Below are positions 1 to 11,068 of a DNA stretch of 64,000 bases, piece after piece. The DNA is from Paenibacillus xylaniclasticus (GTDB lineage: Bacteria > Bacillota > Bacilli > Paenibacillales > Paenibacillaceae): the NCBI RefSeq assembly GCF_004001065.1, contig NZ_BIML01000002.1, positions 248,001 to 312,000 on the forward strand, given 5' to 3'. A program made the translations under genes and the position numbers. Within the stretch, counting starts at the first letter, position 1. Every line of letters begins with the position of its first letter. Below the pieces are notes generated by a model, which made no database searches, was not told the DNA's origin, and was given only the letters and a program-made list of their open reading frames with translations.

Positions 1-88
1 TGCGGTTGTGCGAATAGGTCACCAGAAATGCTTCCAGGCCTGCTTCCGCGAGCTTCTCGCGCAGCCGATCTAATCTTGCATTCGTCAT
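1..88 (-). CDS. Xaa-Pro peptidase (YqhT/PepP-like), N-terminal fragment
   Basis: The first 29 codons of a gene that runs off the left edge. The visible protein begins MTNARLDRLREKL and continues AGLEAFLVTYSHNR, the usual opening of the creatinase-like N-terminal domain of Firmicute Xaa-Pro dipeptidases, cytoplasmic metallo-enzymes that cut X-Pro bonds. The ATG at 88-86 is preceded by a strong GAGGAGG site at about 102-108. It lies 42 bases downstream of aroQ on the same strand, the order seen in Bacillus subtilis (yqhS-yqhT), so cotranscription is likely. The metal-binding catalytic domain is outside the window, so the call rests on the N-terminus and gene order. Confidence 0.8.
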   Translation of the reverse strand, partial: MTNARLDRLREKLAEAGLEAFLVTYSHNR

Positions 89-130
89 AACAAGAGATGC
101 CTCCTCGCACTTAGCTTATATTTGGATTGG

Positions 131-571
131 TCACGCCTGCTCCAGATGAGACACAAGCGCCCTCAACCCTAGCAAATAGCTGTCAGCTCCAAAGCCTGCG
201 ATTTGACCGACAGCAACCGGTGCGACGACCGAATGATGCCGAAACTCTTCGCGTTTATGAATATTCGACATATGCACTTCGACAACAGGCAGCGCGACGG
301 TGCTTAGCGCATCCCGCAGCGCGTAGCTGTAGTGTGTAAGTGCGCCTGGATTAATAACAATTCCTGCGGCATGGCCGAACGATTCATGAATCTTATCAAT
401 TAATGCACCCTCGTGATTCGATTGGAAGCAGTCGACCGTATAGCCGAGCTCCAAACCAAGCTGACGAACGCGCTCTTCGATGGCAGGCAGCGTATCCGAG
501 CCGTAAATCCCCGGTTCACGAACGCCCAGCATGTTCAGATTAGGTCCGTTAAGCAACAATATAGTGCGCAT
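131..571 (-). CDS. aroQ: 3-dehydroquinate dehydratase, type II
   Basis: Cytoplasmic enzyme of the shikimate pathway that dehydrates 3-dehydroquinate to 3-dehydroshikimate. The 146-residue length is normal for the dodecameric type II family. The N-terminal NGPNLNMLG motif, the catalytic Tyr in REPGIYG (Tyr23), the substrate-binding [16 protein letters not shown] segment and the catalytic His region [18 protein letters not shown] are all present. The ATG at 571 follows an AGGAGGTG site. It is followed by the Xaa-Pro peptidase gene and preceded by yqhR on the same strand. Nothing is missing; the identification is secure. Confidence 0.96.
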   Translation of the reverse strand: MRTILLLNGPNLNMLGVREPGIYGSDTLPAIEERVRQLGLELGYTVDCFQSNHEGALIDKIHESFGHAAGIVINPGALTHYSYALRDALSTVALPVVEVHMSNIHKREEFRHHSVVAPVAVGQIAGFGADSYLLGLRALVSHLEQA

Positions 572-689
572 GCTGCACCTCCTTACGACATCTGCCGATC
601 TCTCTCGCGCAAAAGTCCATTAGACATTCTACCATAAGCTTCAGCGGTTTGAGAAGAGTTTCCTGCATGCGCACTTTAGTATTACGCTA

Positions 690-1262
690 TTACGTTGCCC
701 CCGCCGCAGAGCCGGCCGGCTCACGTGACGCCTCGTCCGTATATTCGAACGCAATCGAGTAACCGATAAAGGTACCCCACAATAAAAAAATACAAAGCTC
801 CGTGAACAGCGTACTCCACCCGATAAGCGTCAGAACAGGTGTGATAGACAATGAAGGTCCGACTGCCCCGAATATTATCGCCCACCATAGAAATCCGTAA
901 ACGAAGCCCATCCATGGTCCGCCTACCCTTGAGAACAAGACGAAATAAAGCAGCGAGCACAAAATGCTGAACAAGCAAAAAACAACAATTCCAACCATAT
1001 AACCCCAACCCGTCTTCAGAAAGCTTAGTTGAAAAAATGGATCAGCCAGCACTCCCGGTACCAGCTTCGTAAATTTGAGCCAATATGCGATCCCCCTCAG
1101 AGACCCCCATATTAATCCAGCGAAAAATCCGAGCGATAGACAAAACGTGAATGGATTGGTATGACCGCTTTGCTCCTTTGATCGTCCGTTTGGATTACTT
1201 GAGCTGTGATTGCCGGAATGATTGGATCTTACACTCCATAACGTTGCATGCTTAGCCATCAT
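690..1262 (-). CDS. yqhR: YqhR-like integral membrane protein
   Basis: A 190-residue membrane protein with a hydrophilic N-terminal tail of about 40 residues and roughly four hydrophobic segments (about residues 40-62, 78-110, 118-140 and 145-170). Function is unknown. Gene order next to yqhQ and aroQ matches Bacillus yqhQ-yqhR-yqhS, which is the main basis for the name. Two ATG codons in tandem (1262 and 1259) follow GGAAGGGG; the second has the better spacing. It is transcribed away from yqhQ, with the intergenic region 1263-1435 presumably carrying both promoters. The C-terminus is rich in Ala, Gly and Glu. Confidence 0.75.
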   Translation of the reverse strand: MMAKHATLWSVRSNHSGNHSSSNPNGRSKEQSGHTNPFTFCLSLGFFAGLIWGSLRGIAYWLKFTKLVPGVLADPFFQLSFLKTGWGYMVGIVVFCLFSILCSLLYFVLFSRVGGPWMGFVYGFLWWAIIFGAVGPSLSITPVLTLIGWSTLFTELCIFLLWGTFIGYSIAFEYTDEASREPAGSAAGAT

Positions 1263-1435
1263 TTTCCCCTTCCTTTAAAATTCTAAGTGCGTAACTAATG
1301 TGCCTTTCCTAGTATGGCAATTCCGGCCCATTGGTAACCGCTCGACATTGGCAAACAGCTGTAAAATCAAGTACAATAGAGAGACAAAGCAAGCCGCAGC
1401 GATGCGGATGCAAAGACAAGGAAGGTGAAATCCTT

Positions 1436-2395
1436 TTGCCGCAATCGAATAACATTTATGGGGGACAAGCTGTTATAGAAGGCGTCATGTTCGCAGGGAA
1501 GCATGTAAACGTAACCGCCGTACGGCGCAAGAACCAAGAAATTGCTTTCTATGAAGTACCAAGGACGACTCATAGCTGGTATACACCATTGAAGAAAATA
1601 CCACTGGTGCGCGGTGTCGTTGGCATTTTGGAATCGAGCGCGAAAGGCTCGCAGCATCTAAACTTCTCCGTTGAGACATATGCAGAAGACGAACTCGAGG
1701 ATGAAAAGGCAAACGGTACGGCGCCTGTCGTCGAGAAGCCGAAGAAATCGGGACTCAGCTTAACAGCTATATTCGGCATTGCCATTGCTGGCATCATTTC
1801 GTTCATCATCGGTAAAGTCGCTTTTACAGTTGTTCCCGCTATGGTGGAACAATTGCTATTTGGTCAGGCATTCGAGAATATAATATTACACAACCTGATT
1901 GAAGGCCTCATCAAGATCATCTTTCTGCTGGGTTATTTGTATGTCATATCACTGACACCAATTGTCAAACGGCTGTTTCAATACCATGGCGCCGAGCACA
2001 AAGTAATCAGCGCTTATGAAGCAGGCGTCGAATTGACAGTTCGTAACGTACAGCGTTTCAATACGCTACATTACCGGTGCGGAAGCAGCTTTATCGTCTT
2101 CTCTGTCCTGGTCGGCGTCATTGTGTACTCGTTCTTCAGCTGGGACTCGATGTGGGAGCGCATTTACTTAAGGATTCTTCTGCTGCCAGTCGTACTTGGT
2201 GTCTCATATGAAGTGCTCCGGTTCACGAACTCGCTTCGTGAAATTCCGGTACTCCGCTATTTGGGCTATCCCGGCTTATGGCTGCAGAAGCTGACGACTA
2301 AAGAGCCGACCGATGATCAGGTTGCCGTGTCCATAGCTTCGTTTAACCGGATGCGTGAAATCGACCGTCAGATGGAACAATCAAAAGCTTCATAA
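1436..2395 (+). CDS. yqhQ: YqhQ family (DUF1385) membrane protein
   Basis: A 319-residue DUF1385 protein. The family signature is visible at the N-terminus (YGGQAVIEGVMFAGK) and in the centre (QYHGAEHKVISAYEAG, then the RCGSSF segment), interleaved with about four membrane segments. I place the start at the TTG at 1436: it follows AAGGAAGGTG with an 8-base gap and gives MPQSNNIYGG, the typical family N-terminus; a longer in-frame reading from 1331 has no homologous extension or ribosome site. Biochemical role is unknown. It diverges from yqhR and is followed 55 bases later by a small membrane gene, so the two may be cotranscribed. Confidence 0.88.
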   Translation: MPQSNNIYGGQAVIEGVMFAGKHVNVTAVRRKNQEIAFYEVPRTTHSWYTPLKKIPLVRGVVGILESSAKGSQHLNFSVETYAEDELEDEKANGTAPVVEKPKKSGLSLTAIFGIAIAGIISFIIGKVAFTVVPAMVEQLLFGQAFENIILHNLIEGLIKIIFLLGYLYVISLTPIVKRLFQYHGAEHKVISAYEAGVELTVRNVQRFNTLHYRCGSSFIVFSVLVGVIVYSFFSWDSMWERIYLRILLLPVVLGVSYEVLRFTNSLREIPVLRYLGYPGLWLQKLTTKEPTDDQVAVSIASFNRMREIDRQMEQSKAS

Positions 2396-2450
2396 TGAAA
2401 CGGTAACAAACCTTAACGAAAGGCAATATTCGGCAGAGAGGGTGATAAAG

Positions 2451-2759
2451 ATGGCACGGCGAAACAAAGATACGGTGTGGGGCATCATCTTAGCGGCATT
2501 GATCGTGCTAGGTCTAGCTCAAAGCATCTTATCCGGACAATGGAGCGGACTGCTGATCGGTGTAATAGTGCTTGGGGCTATATTCCTTCTCTACAAGTTC
2601 CCTCCTGGCCGAAGCCGAGCCCCTCGCAGCAGTATCAGATCGAAGCAAGCTGCTCGACCGTCACGCAGCGCGAAGCCTCGTACGCGAAGCAGCAAAACGA
2701 TGCCATTCAAAGTTATCGAAGGCGGCAAGGACGACGATCAATTTCCAAGATACCATTAA
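2451..2759 (+). CDS. small membrane protein with basic tail
   Basis: A 102-residue protein whose start is fixed by an AGAGGGTG site ahead of the ATG at 2451 (MARRNKDTVWG). Two hydrophobic stretches (about residues 9-25 and 32-47) form a likely hairpin in the membrane, followed by an Arg/Ser/Lys-rich tail (residues 52-85) and an acidic end. I do not recognise the family. It lies just downstream of yqhQ and upstream of a strong terminator, so it probably ends that transcription unit. The basic tail could sit at the membrane surface on the cytoplasmic side; that is inference. Confidence 0.7.
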   Translation: MARRNKDTVWGIILAALIVLGLAQSILSGQWSGLLIGVIVLGAIFLLYKFPPGRSRAPRSSIRSKQAARPSRSAKPRTRSSKTMPFKVIEGGKDDDQFPRYH

Positions 2760-2763
2760 TGTC

Positions 2764-2809
2764 AAAAAGGCTGCCGAGTTACGCATCATGCGTTGCTCGG
2801 TAGCCTTTT
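2764..2809. terminator. bidirectional intrinsic terminator
   Basis: A 14-bp stem (AAAAGGCTGCCGAG with CTCGGTAGCCTTTT, one mismatch-type pair) flanked by A/T runs on both sides. It separates the plus-strand yqhQ unit from the minus-strand mntR gene and can serve both. Confidence 0.85.
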
Positions 2810-2818
2810 GTCTTGGGG

Positions 2819-3241
2819 TTACTCGTTATCCAATTGATTGCGGATCGACCGCAATTCTTCAAGTCTTGTGGCATCATGACGGAAATATTCGACTAACGTC
2901 TCGATACATGTGATGGAGTCCCAACTCAGATGGTGCTCAATTCCTTCCACATCCCGGTATATGTTCTCTTCTTGAACACCGATTATTTCCAGAAACGACT
3001 CCAGCAGTTGGTGTCGATCCACTAGCCTCTTGCCCATCTTCTTACCTTTATTCGTCAGAACGAGGCCGCGGTATTTCTCATAGATCAGATAGTTGTCCTT
3101 GTCCAGCTTCTGAATCATCTTCGTAACGGACGAAGGATGTACCTCGAGCCCTTCGGCGATATCAGATACGCGCGCATAGCCCTTCTCATCAATGAGCTTA
3201 TAAATCCGCTCCAAGTAGTCTTCCATGCTCGGTGTCGGCAC
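2819..3241 (-). CDS. mntR: manganese-responsive repressor MntR
   Basis: DtxR/MntR-family transcriptional regulator that senses Mn(II) and represses manganese importers. From the GTG at 3241, preceded by AGGAGGT at 3254-3248, the protein is 140 residues and opens [15 protein letters not shown], so Asp8 and Glu11 match MntR metal ligands. The winged helix ([12 protein letters not shown]), the His of [11 protein letters not shown] and the [10 protein letters not shown] metal-binding helix are intact. A longer reading from an upstream ATG lacks a ribosome site. It stands alone between two convergent or divergent neighbours, and no manganese transporter is seen in the window. The similarity to Bacillus subtilis MntR is high over the full length. 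Confidence 0.94.
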   Translation of the reverse strand: MPTPSMEDYLERIYKLIDEKGYARVSDIAEGLEVHPSSVTKMIQKLDKDNYLIYEKYRGLVLTNKGKKMGKRLVDRHQLLESFLEIIGVQEENIYRDVEGIEHHLSWDSITCIETLVEYFRHDATRLEELRSIRNQLDNE

Positions 3242-3476
3242 TGGAGAACCTCCTAACTCCCAATGTGCACCTTGTCTCTCGGCGCTGCTTCTAGTATCAT
3301 ACAACGTTCAAGACACAACTGCAACCGATTCGACTTATCATCATATCCAGAACTTACCTTTCCTTGACTCGCAGCAGTTTTCATTATTCGGTACACACTA
3401 CACGTATGAAAGCTGTTTGACCCCTTGATATTTCTAATATAGACGACATGCTAACCACCTATGAAGGAGGCAATCC

Positions 3477-4553
3477 ATGAGCATATCGTTGTTAGATCGC
3501 CCCTCTCCTCCTAAAGAACGTAAGGAGACGCCGCAATTCATTCCCGATCTTGTATATTTTGAGCCTAAAGCGTTGGAATATCCGAAGGGACGACGAATTT
3601 TCGATTGGGTGCAGCAGCAAGGCATTCCTTACCGGATGACGACAAGCCATAATCGAATTACGAACCTGCCTGGCGAGACGGAGCTTGAACAGTACAAAAA
3701 TGCCAAACGAACGCTAGTCGTCGGCATTCGCAAGACGCTAAAGTTCGATACATCTAAGCCATCAGCAGAGTATGCGATTCCAATCGCAACAGGATGTATG
3801 GGTCACTGCCATTATTGTTATCTTCAGACAACGCTTGGCGCCAAGCCCTATATACGATTGTATGTGAATACAGATGAAATTATTGAGGCAGCAAGAGGCT
3901 ACATTAAAGAACGTGAGCCGGAAATAACCCGATTCGAAGCAGCCTGTACGTCTGATCCTGTCGGCCTTGAACCGATATCCGGCAGCTTGAGGGAATTAAT
4001 AGAATTTATGGCGGATGAACCGTACGGACGATTACGATTTGTCACGAAGTACCATCATGTGGATTCATTATTAAGTGCTAGACATAACGGCCATACTCGT
4101 ATCCGATTCAGTGTCAATGCTAAATATGTTATCCGTCATTTTGAGCCGAACACTTCCCGGTTCGAGGAACGAATCGAGGCTGCTGGCAAGGTGGCAAGAG
4201 CCGGCTATCCGGTTGGTTTCATTATCGCCCCGATTATTTGGCATGACGGCTGGGAACAAGGCTACAGCGAGCTTATCGAACGATTAGCCGCATCACTGCC
4301 TAGTGAGGCAACAAAGGATTTAACCTTCGAGCTTATACAGCATCGATTCACGAAGACGGCTAAAAACGTCATTGAACGCAGGTATCCGAAGACGAAGCTT
4401 GAGATGGATATCGAGAAAAGAAAATATAAATGGGGACGGTGGGGACAGGGCAAGTACGTCTACCCCGATGAACAAGCAGATGCGCTCCGCATGCTGCTGT
4501 CGGAGCGCATCTTCGAACATTTTCCGATGGCGACGATTGATTATTTCACGTAA
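3477..4553 (+). CDS. splB: spore photoproduct lyase
   Basis: Radical-SAM enzyme that repairs the spore photoproduct (5-thyminyl-5,6-dihydrothymine) in DNA during spore outgrowth. The 358-residue protein has the iron-sulfur motif C107-x3-C111-x2-C114 (CMGHCHYCYL) and a further Cys157 in EAACTSDPVG at the same distance from the cluster as the hydrogen-donor Cys of Bacillus SplB. The ATG follows GAAGGAGG with good spacing. No splA-type regulator precedes it, unlike the Bacillus splAB operon, and I could not find a convincing SigG promoter in 3300-3470. The gene converges on ccdA with only 14 bases between stops. Confidence 0.95.
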   Translation: MSISLLDRPSPPKERKETPQFIPDLVYFEPKALEYPKGRRIFDWVQQQGIPYRMTTSHNRITNLPGETELEQYKNAKRTLVVGIRKTLKFDTSKPSAEYAIPIATGCMGHCHYCYLQTTLGAKPYIRLYVNTDEIIEAARGYIKEREPEITRFEAACTSDPVGLEPISGSLRELIEFMADEPYGRLRFVTKYHHVDSLLSARHNGHTRIRFSVNAKYVIRHFEPNTSRFEERIEAAGKVARAGYPVGFIIAPIIWHDGWEQGYSELIERLAASLPSEATKDLTFELIQHRFTKTAKNVIERRYPKTKLEMDIEKRKYKWGRWGQGKYVYPDEQADALRMLLSERIFEHFPMATIDYFT

Positions 4554-4567
4554 TAGCAACCGTAAAA

Positions 4568-5281
4568 TTAAAATTTCAACCAATCTGGTGTCAGCATGTT
4601 CAGCCAGATCGTTATTTTCGTCATACGGTCCGTAAACAGCAGTACACCCATCAGCAGCATGATAAAGCCGCCGATCTTCATGAACAGATTGGAATAACGT
4701 AATATCCATCTCGTAGAACCAATAAAAAAGGCTAATACAAAGAATGGAATAGCAAAGCCGAGCGCATATGCTGTTGTTAATTGGAACCAAGTTCCAGGTG
4801 ACGATGCTGCAAGCGCTAGGATCGCAGTCAATACCGGCCCCATACAAGGCGACCAGCCTGCCGAGAAGCCGATACCGAATACGAACGCGCCAATATAACT
4901 TGGCTTTTTCAGCCGCAGATGCAGCTTACGGTCTTTCATAAGCGCCTGCGGTTGAAAAATGCCGAGAAGGAACAACCCCATAACGATAATCAAGATGGCT
5001 GACAGCTGCCGTATTAACGACTCGTAGTCACTGAAGAAATCAGCGAACCGATTCGTACCATAACCGAGCGTATAGTAAACTACAGAGAAGCCGAGAACAA
5101 AAAATAGCGTGTGCGTCATCGTTCGCCATCGAACGTCCGCGCTCTTGTCGCTTGATTTCAGCTCGGTCACCGATACTCCAGTTATGTATGACAAATATGA
5201 CGGATATAAAGGCAAACAGCATGGCGAAATGAACGAGGCAATGCCGGCTGCAAATGCAATTCCGATATTAACGTCCGTCAA
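4568..5281 (-). CDS. ccdA: cytochrome c biogenesis thiol transporter CcdA
   Basis: A 237-residue polytopic protein that carries reducing equivalents across the membrane for extracytoplasmic thiol-disulfide exchange. Both redox cysteine regions are present: SFISPCCLPLYPSYLSY near residue 20 and GFSAGWSPCMGPVL near residue 145. About six membrane segments are visible. The start is a TTG at 5281 with an AGGAGTGA site upstream. It lies 65 bases downstream of znuB on the same strand with no obvious terminator between, so it may be read through from the zinc operon. No ResA/CcdC partner is visible here, so the physiological acceptor (cytochrome c maturation or spore-coat redox) cannot be told. Confidence 0.9.
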   Translation of the reverse strand: MTDVNIGIAFAAGIASFISPCCLPLYPSYLSYITGVSVTELKSSDKSADVRWRTMTHTLFFVLGFSVVYYTLGYGTNRFADFFSDYESLIRQLSAILIIVMGLFLLGIFQPQALMKDRKLHLRLKKPSYIGAFVFGIGFSAGWSPCMGPVLTAILALAASSPGTWFQLTTAYALGFAIPFFVLAFFIGSTRWILRYSNLFMKIGGFIMLLMGVLLFTDRMTKITIWLNMLTPDWLKF

Positions 5282-5346
5282 CTGCGCGTCACTCCTATCT
5301 AATCATCATCCACAATATAGTGGTGCGATTGCGCTGCGAGCTCTGG

Positions 5347-6150
5347 CTATACCCGATACCGGATACGGCCAGCGAGCAGCATTAGCAAGATTGCAATGAG
5401 AAGCAGTACGATCGTTGCACCCGGCGCCAAGTTCCATATGCCTGCAATCATCAGACCGGCGATCACCGCCACCTCAGAGACGATCACGACGGTGAAGATA
5501 GACTGCCGGAAGCTGCGGGCAGCAACAAGACTGCAAGCTGCAGGTATGGTGAGAAGCGCCGATACAAGAAGCGCCCCTACGATTTTGATCGAGGCGCTGA
5601 TCACGAATGCAGCAAGCACACTGATCATCATGTTGTAGTATCGGACCGGCAGACCGTTAACGGCAGCAGCATCCTCATCGAACGTAAGCAAGAAAAGCTC
5701 TTTCACATGTAGTCTAAGCATAACGAGCACGAGCACGGTTACAATGCCGATGATGATTAAATCAGAATCGTTAAGCGTGTAAATGCTGCCGAACAAATAG
5801 CTTGTTACATCAAGGTTAAATCCTTTGCCTAAAGTGAAGAACAGCGATGCAAGTGCGACGCCGCCCGACATAATAATGGCGATGGATAGCTCCGCATACG
5901 TCTTGTACGCTTTGCGCAGCTTCTCGATGGCGAACGATGCGGCGAGTGCAAAGATTAACCCAATGCCGATCGGGTATACGCCTAACAGGAAGCCGAGCGC
6001 GACGCCTGCAATTGAAACATGTGACAGCGTATCGCCGATCATCGACAGCCTGCGCAGCACAAGAAACAAGCCGAGCAGTGGAGCCGAAATACCTATCAGC
6101 AATCCGCCGATAAGCGCTCGCTGGAAAAATTCAGTTGTTAAAATGTCCAA
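5347..6150 (-). CDS. znuB: zinc ABC transporter permease
   Basis: Membrane subunit of a high-affinity zinc importer, 267 residues with about eight to nine hydrophobic segments. The family hallmarks are clear: LVLRRLSMIGDTLSHVSIAGVALG near residue 35 and the GALLVSALLTIPAA segment near residue 195. Translation appears to start at a TTG within the 3' end of znuC (13-base overlap), implying coupling. It is the third gene of znuA-znuC-znuB. Manganese permeases belong to the same family; the Zur boxes upstream of znuA favour zinc. Confidence 0.92.
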   Translation of the reverse strand: MDILTTEFFQRALIGGLLIGISAPLLGLFLVLRRLSMIGDTLSHVSIAGVALGFLLGVYPIGIGLIFALAASFAIEKLRKAYKTYAELSIAIIMSGGVALASLFFTLGKGFNLDVTSYLFGSIYTLNDSDLIIIGIVTVLVLVMLRLHVKELFLLTFDEDAAAVNGLPVRYYNMMISVLAAFVISASIKIVGALLVSALLTIPAACSLVAARSFRQSIFTVVIVSEVAVIAGLMIAGIWNLAPGATIVLLLIAILLMLLAGRIRYRV

Positions 6151-6968
6151 GGAGTTACGCCTTCTTTCTCTTTCTCCAGCACTTGCCTCAGCCCTTTCAG
6201 GCTATGAGCGATGCTCGTCTCTCCGCAGTCCTCAATGTCGTGAGAGTGGCGAACGTAGAACTTCAGCTTGCCGCATTCCTTAGCAGGCTTCTCGCCCAAA
6301 TAGCCGCGAATCATCTCCATATCGTGCGACACCATCAGGAACGTCATTCGATGATGCTGATGCATATGTTTGATCAAATGGAAGAAGCCTGCTTGTGTCT
6401 CACTGTCGATGCCGACCGTCGGCTCATCAAGAATAAGCAGCTCCGGGCTATTAATAAGGGCACGCGCTAAGAAGACGCGCTGCTGTTGTCCTCCAGACAA
6501 CTGACCAATACGTTTGCCTGCGAGATCCTCAATGCTCATGGCATGCATCGCTTCGTCTGCTTTCAAGTGATCAGCCTTCGTCATCCTTCGAAACATTTTG
6601 TTCCGACCATACAAACCTGAAAGTACCACTTCTCGAACCGTGGCTGGGAAGAGAGGATTAAACGAATTTTTTTGTGGAACGTAGCCGATTCGGTGCCAAT
6701 CTTTAAAATCAGCTGCCGGCTGGCCGAACAGCGATATCGAACCTGATGCCGGCTTCAATAGTCCGACAATCATACGAAGCAGCGTCGTTTTGCCGGCCCC
6801 GTTCGAGCCGATTAAGCCGACGAAATCACGCTGCTGTACGGAGAACGATACTTTCTCCATAACACGTTGATTCTCGTAAGAGAAGGCAATGTCTTGTAAT
6901 GTAATAATATCTTCATGGCATACAGCGCTTGGCGCCTGCTGCCGTTCGAGTACGGATTGCTCGAGCAT
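6138..6968 (-). CDS. znuC: zinc ABC transporter ATP-binding protein
   Basis: Cytoplasmic ATPase of the zinc importer, 276 residues. Walker A is GSNGAGKTT, the Q-loop lies in RIGYVPQKNSFNP, the signature is LSGGQQQR, Walker B is LLILDEPTVGID and the switch His is in MVSHDM. The ATG follows an ideal AAGGAGGT site. The C-terminal extension after the ATPase core (about residues 225-276) contains Cys and His residues (KECGKLKFYVRHSHDIEDCGE), which might bind metal; that is inference. It sits between znuA and znuB and overlaps the latter by 13 bases. Confidence 0.94.
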   Translation of the reverse strand: MLEQSVLERQQAPSAVCHEDIITLQDIAFSYENQRVMEKVSFSVQQRDFVGLIGSNGAGKTTLLRMIVGLLKPASGSISLFGQPAADFKDWHRIGYVPQKNSFNPLFPATVREVVLSGLYGRNKMFRRMTKADHLKADEAMHAMSIEDLAGKRIGQLSGGQQQRVFLARALINSPELLILDEPTVGIDSETQAGFFHLIKHMHQHHRMTFLMVSHDMEMIRGYLGEKPAKECGKLKFYVRHSHDIEDCGETSIAHSLKGLRQVLEKEKEGVTPWTF

Positions 6969-7032
6969 CTTGTATACCTCCTTCTGCCGAACTGACGCAT
7001 AGAACAGTCGAACAGACTGTCTTGCAATAAAG

Positions 7033-8016
7033 CTATTGTAATGCTTTAAGTAGGTTTTGCAAATTCGATTCCATCAGTGTAACATAATCGTCACCATTCT
7101 TCTTCTGCTTACTCGTTAAACCTTCAACAGGATTGAGCACTAGTGTATCCACATCTGCTTCGCGTGCCAACGTATCCGCTAATGTACTCGATACCAGCTC
7201 CTCGAAGAAAATATAACGAACTCCGTTCTTCTTCACGAACTTAGACAGCTCAAGCAGGTCCTGCGCTCGCGGCTCCGAATCAGGCGACAATCCCATAATC
7301 GACAGCACATTCAAACCGTAATCACGGGCCAAATAACCGAAAGCCTGGTGAGACACGACAATATCGCGGCGGCTTACTTGACTAAGCTCGGTCTCGAACT
7401 TCACATCTAGTGCATTCAGCTTCTCTATGAGCTTCTCATAATTAGCTGCGTATTGCGCTTGGTGAACCGTGTCAACTTCTATTAACATATCTTTAACATT
7501 GCCAGCCATAATAATCATCGACTTAGGACTAACCCACGTATGAGGATCAATACCATGATGATCATGATCCTCGTGGTCTGCAGCCTCGCTTTCATGCTCG
7601 TCCTCTTCTCCCTCGCCATTGAGCAGCACGATGCCTTCGCTCGCTGCTCCAGTCTTTAGCTTACTGCTCTTCGGGAGTCCTTCTAGAAAATCGTCAATCC
7701 AACCTTCTAGCCCGGCACCGTTATAGAGAAGCAGCTGCGCTTTGGAGGCCGTATCCAGATCTCGGCTCTTCGGACTCCAATCATGCGGTTCGACGCCGGC
7801 CGGTATCAGGTTGATTACATTTGTGTACTCGCCTCCGATCTCGCTCGCCAAATAATAGAGCGGATAAAAGCTCGTCACGACGTTCGTCTTATCTTCCGCC
7901 AATTTTCCTGTCGACGCTCCGCTTCCGCAGCCTGACAATATAAGTACAGCAGCTGCCACTACAGTTAATCCACGCAAAATCGACAGCCGACCTCTACTGC
8001 GTTGTTTCGAATCCAT
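7033..8016 (-). CDS. znuA: zinc ABC transporter substrate-binding lipoprotein
   Basis: Extracytoplasmic zinc-binding lipoprotein, about 327 residues. The signal sequence ends in the lipobox LSGC, the first ligand region is PHDWSPKSRD, and the His/Asp/Glu-rich loop EEDEHESEAADHEDHDHHG typical of ZnuA/AdcA precedes PHTWVSPKS. The VVSHQAFGYLARDYGL segment supplies another ligand His. Two in-frame ATGs compete: the one at 8025 lies one base after GGAAGGG, too close, while the ATG at 8016 has a 10-base gap, so I use the latter. First gene of znuACB, preceded by a consensus promoter flanked by Zur boxes. Confidence 0.93.
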   Translation of the reverse strand: MDSKQRSRGRLSILRGLTVVAAAVLILSGCGSGASTGKLAEDKTNVVTSFYPLYYLASEIGGEYTNVINLIPAGVEPHDWSPKSRDLDTASKAQLLLYNGAGLEGWIDDFLEGLPKSSKLKTGAASEGIVLLNGEGEEDEHESEAADHEDHDHHGIDPHTWVSPKSMIIMAGNVKDMLIEVDTVHQAQYAANYEKLIEKLNALDVKFETELSQVSRRDIVVSHQAFGYLARDYGLNVLSIMGLSPDSEPRAQDLLELSKFVKKNGVRYIFFEELVSSTLADTLAREADVDTLVLNPVEGLTSKQKKNGDDYVTLMESNLQNLLKALQ

Positions 8017-8086
8017 TCCGTACATACCCTTCCATTCCCCATTTCGCCTAGAACCTTTTTGACTCTTTAATCGCTCTTGATCGTAA

Positions 8087-8158
8087 TCGTAACTATTACG
8101 TTATTCATTATATAGGCGTTCAAAATGAGGTGTCAATAATTATTCGTAATTATTACTA
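8087..8158 (-). promoter_or_regulatory. znuA promoter flanked by two Zur boxes
   Basis: On the minus strand TTGACA (8136-8131) and TATAAT (8112-8107) are separated by 18 bases, a perfect SigA hexamer pair. Two matches to the Bacillus Zur operator core TCGTAAT-N-ATTACGA bracket it: 8144-8158 (TCGTAATTATTACTA) just upstream of the -35 and 8087-8101 (TCGTAACTATTACGT) over the expected start site. The arrangement predicts zinc-dependent repression of znuACB by Zur, whose gene lies 3 kb away. Confidence 0.85.
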
Positions 8159-8316
8159 AAAAGAAATCAACTCCCTCTGATCGTCCGTGCACTCTACTAT
8201 CACTATTGGAACAATGCGCCGTATCTATTCATCAGGAGACTGGAGGATTTACTTGTGCTGCCCGCCTAGCGCTCCGTAAGTGCTTTTCGGCACCTATTTC
8301 TCTCGCTTCCGCACGT

Positions 8317-8338
8317 ATGTGCTTTTCAACAAGCACAT
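8317..8338. other. perfect 8-bp hairpin in znuA-metG gap
   Basis: ATGTGCTT and AAGCACAT separated by six bases. It has no T tract, so it is not a good terminator; it lies next to the metG terminator in the 390-base gap 8017-8406, in which I see no coding sequence. Confidence 0.4.
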
Positions 8339-8346
8339 CCATAAAC

Positions 8347-8382
8347 AAAAAAGTCGGGCAGAGGCTACTCCGCTCGACTTTT
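8347..8382 (-). terminator. metG terminator
   Basis: AAAAGTCG pairs with CGACTTTT, with extra GC pairs inside, and the minus-strand side ends in a T run. It follows the metG stop by 25 bases. Confidence 0.75.
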
Positions 8383-8406
8383 CAAGTCCGCCTATAGCGA
8401 ACCTGG

Positions 8407-10777
<2,371 letters not shown>

Positions 10778-10783
10778 GTCCAA

Positions 10784-10813
10784 AATATACCGAACGCCAC
10801 CTACCCGTGTCAA
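10784..10813 (-). promoter_or_regulatory. SigA promoter of the metG T-box leader
   Basis: TTGACA (10813-10808) and TATATT (10789-10784) with an 18-base spacer, placed so that transcription starts near 10777, just ahead of the T-box stem I. Confidence 0.75.
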
Positions 10814-10831
10814 GGAACCGATATGGGTTGA

Positions 10832-11068
10832 TTAAAATTTCCGTTTCGGTTTCGGCTCCGGCACGGGATCGTACCCGCCGGGATGGAACGGATGACAGCG
10901 GCATATCCGCTTCACCGCAAGCCATGAGCCGCGAGCGACACCGTGCCTCTCCAGCGCCTCCAGCGCGTATTCCGAACAAGACGGATAATACCGGCAGGTC
11001 GGCGGCTTCAGCGGCGAGATGACACGACGGTATAACCTTACCGGCGCCTGTATTACTTTAATCATCAT
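10832..11068 (-). CDS. yidD: membrane protein insertion efficiency factor YidD
   Basis: A 78-residue YidD protein, a small membrane-associated factor linked to YidC-dependent insertion. The family core [24 protein letters not shown] is followed by the conserved [17 protein letters not shown] segment and a basic tail. The start at 11068 is an ATG inside the ATGA that ends zur, a 4-base overlap implying translational coupling. In many bacteria yidD sits with rnpA and yidC near the origin; here it is linked to zur instead. Confidence 0.93.
   Translation of the reverse strand: MMIKVIQAPVRLYRRVISPLKPPTCRYYPSCSEYALEALERHGVARGSWLAVKRICRCHPFHPGGYDPVPEPKPKRKF

Noticed and set aside
1331-1435. Extended N-terminus of YqhQ
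   Set aside because: The first 35 codons lack a ribosome site and do not resemble the family, while TTG at 1436 has a good site and a conserved beginning.
3300-3470. SigG promoter for splB
   Set aside because: TGAAA and CTAATATA occur but their spacing of about 21 bases does not fit.
8206-8397. Plus-strand frame in the znuA-metG gap
   Set aside because: It runs through two hairpins including the metG terminator and has no ribosome site.
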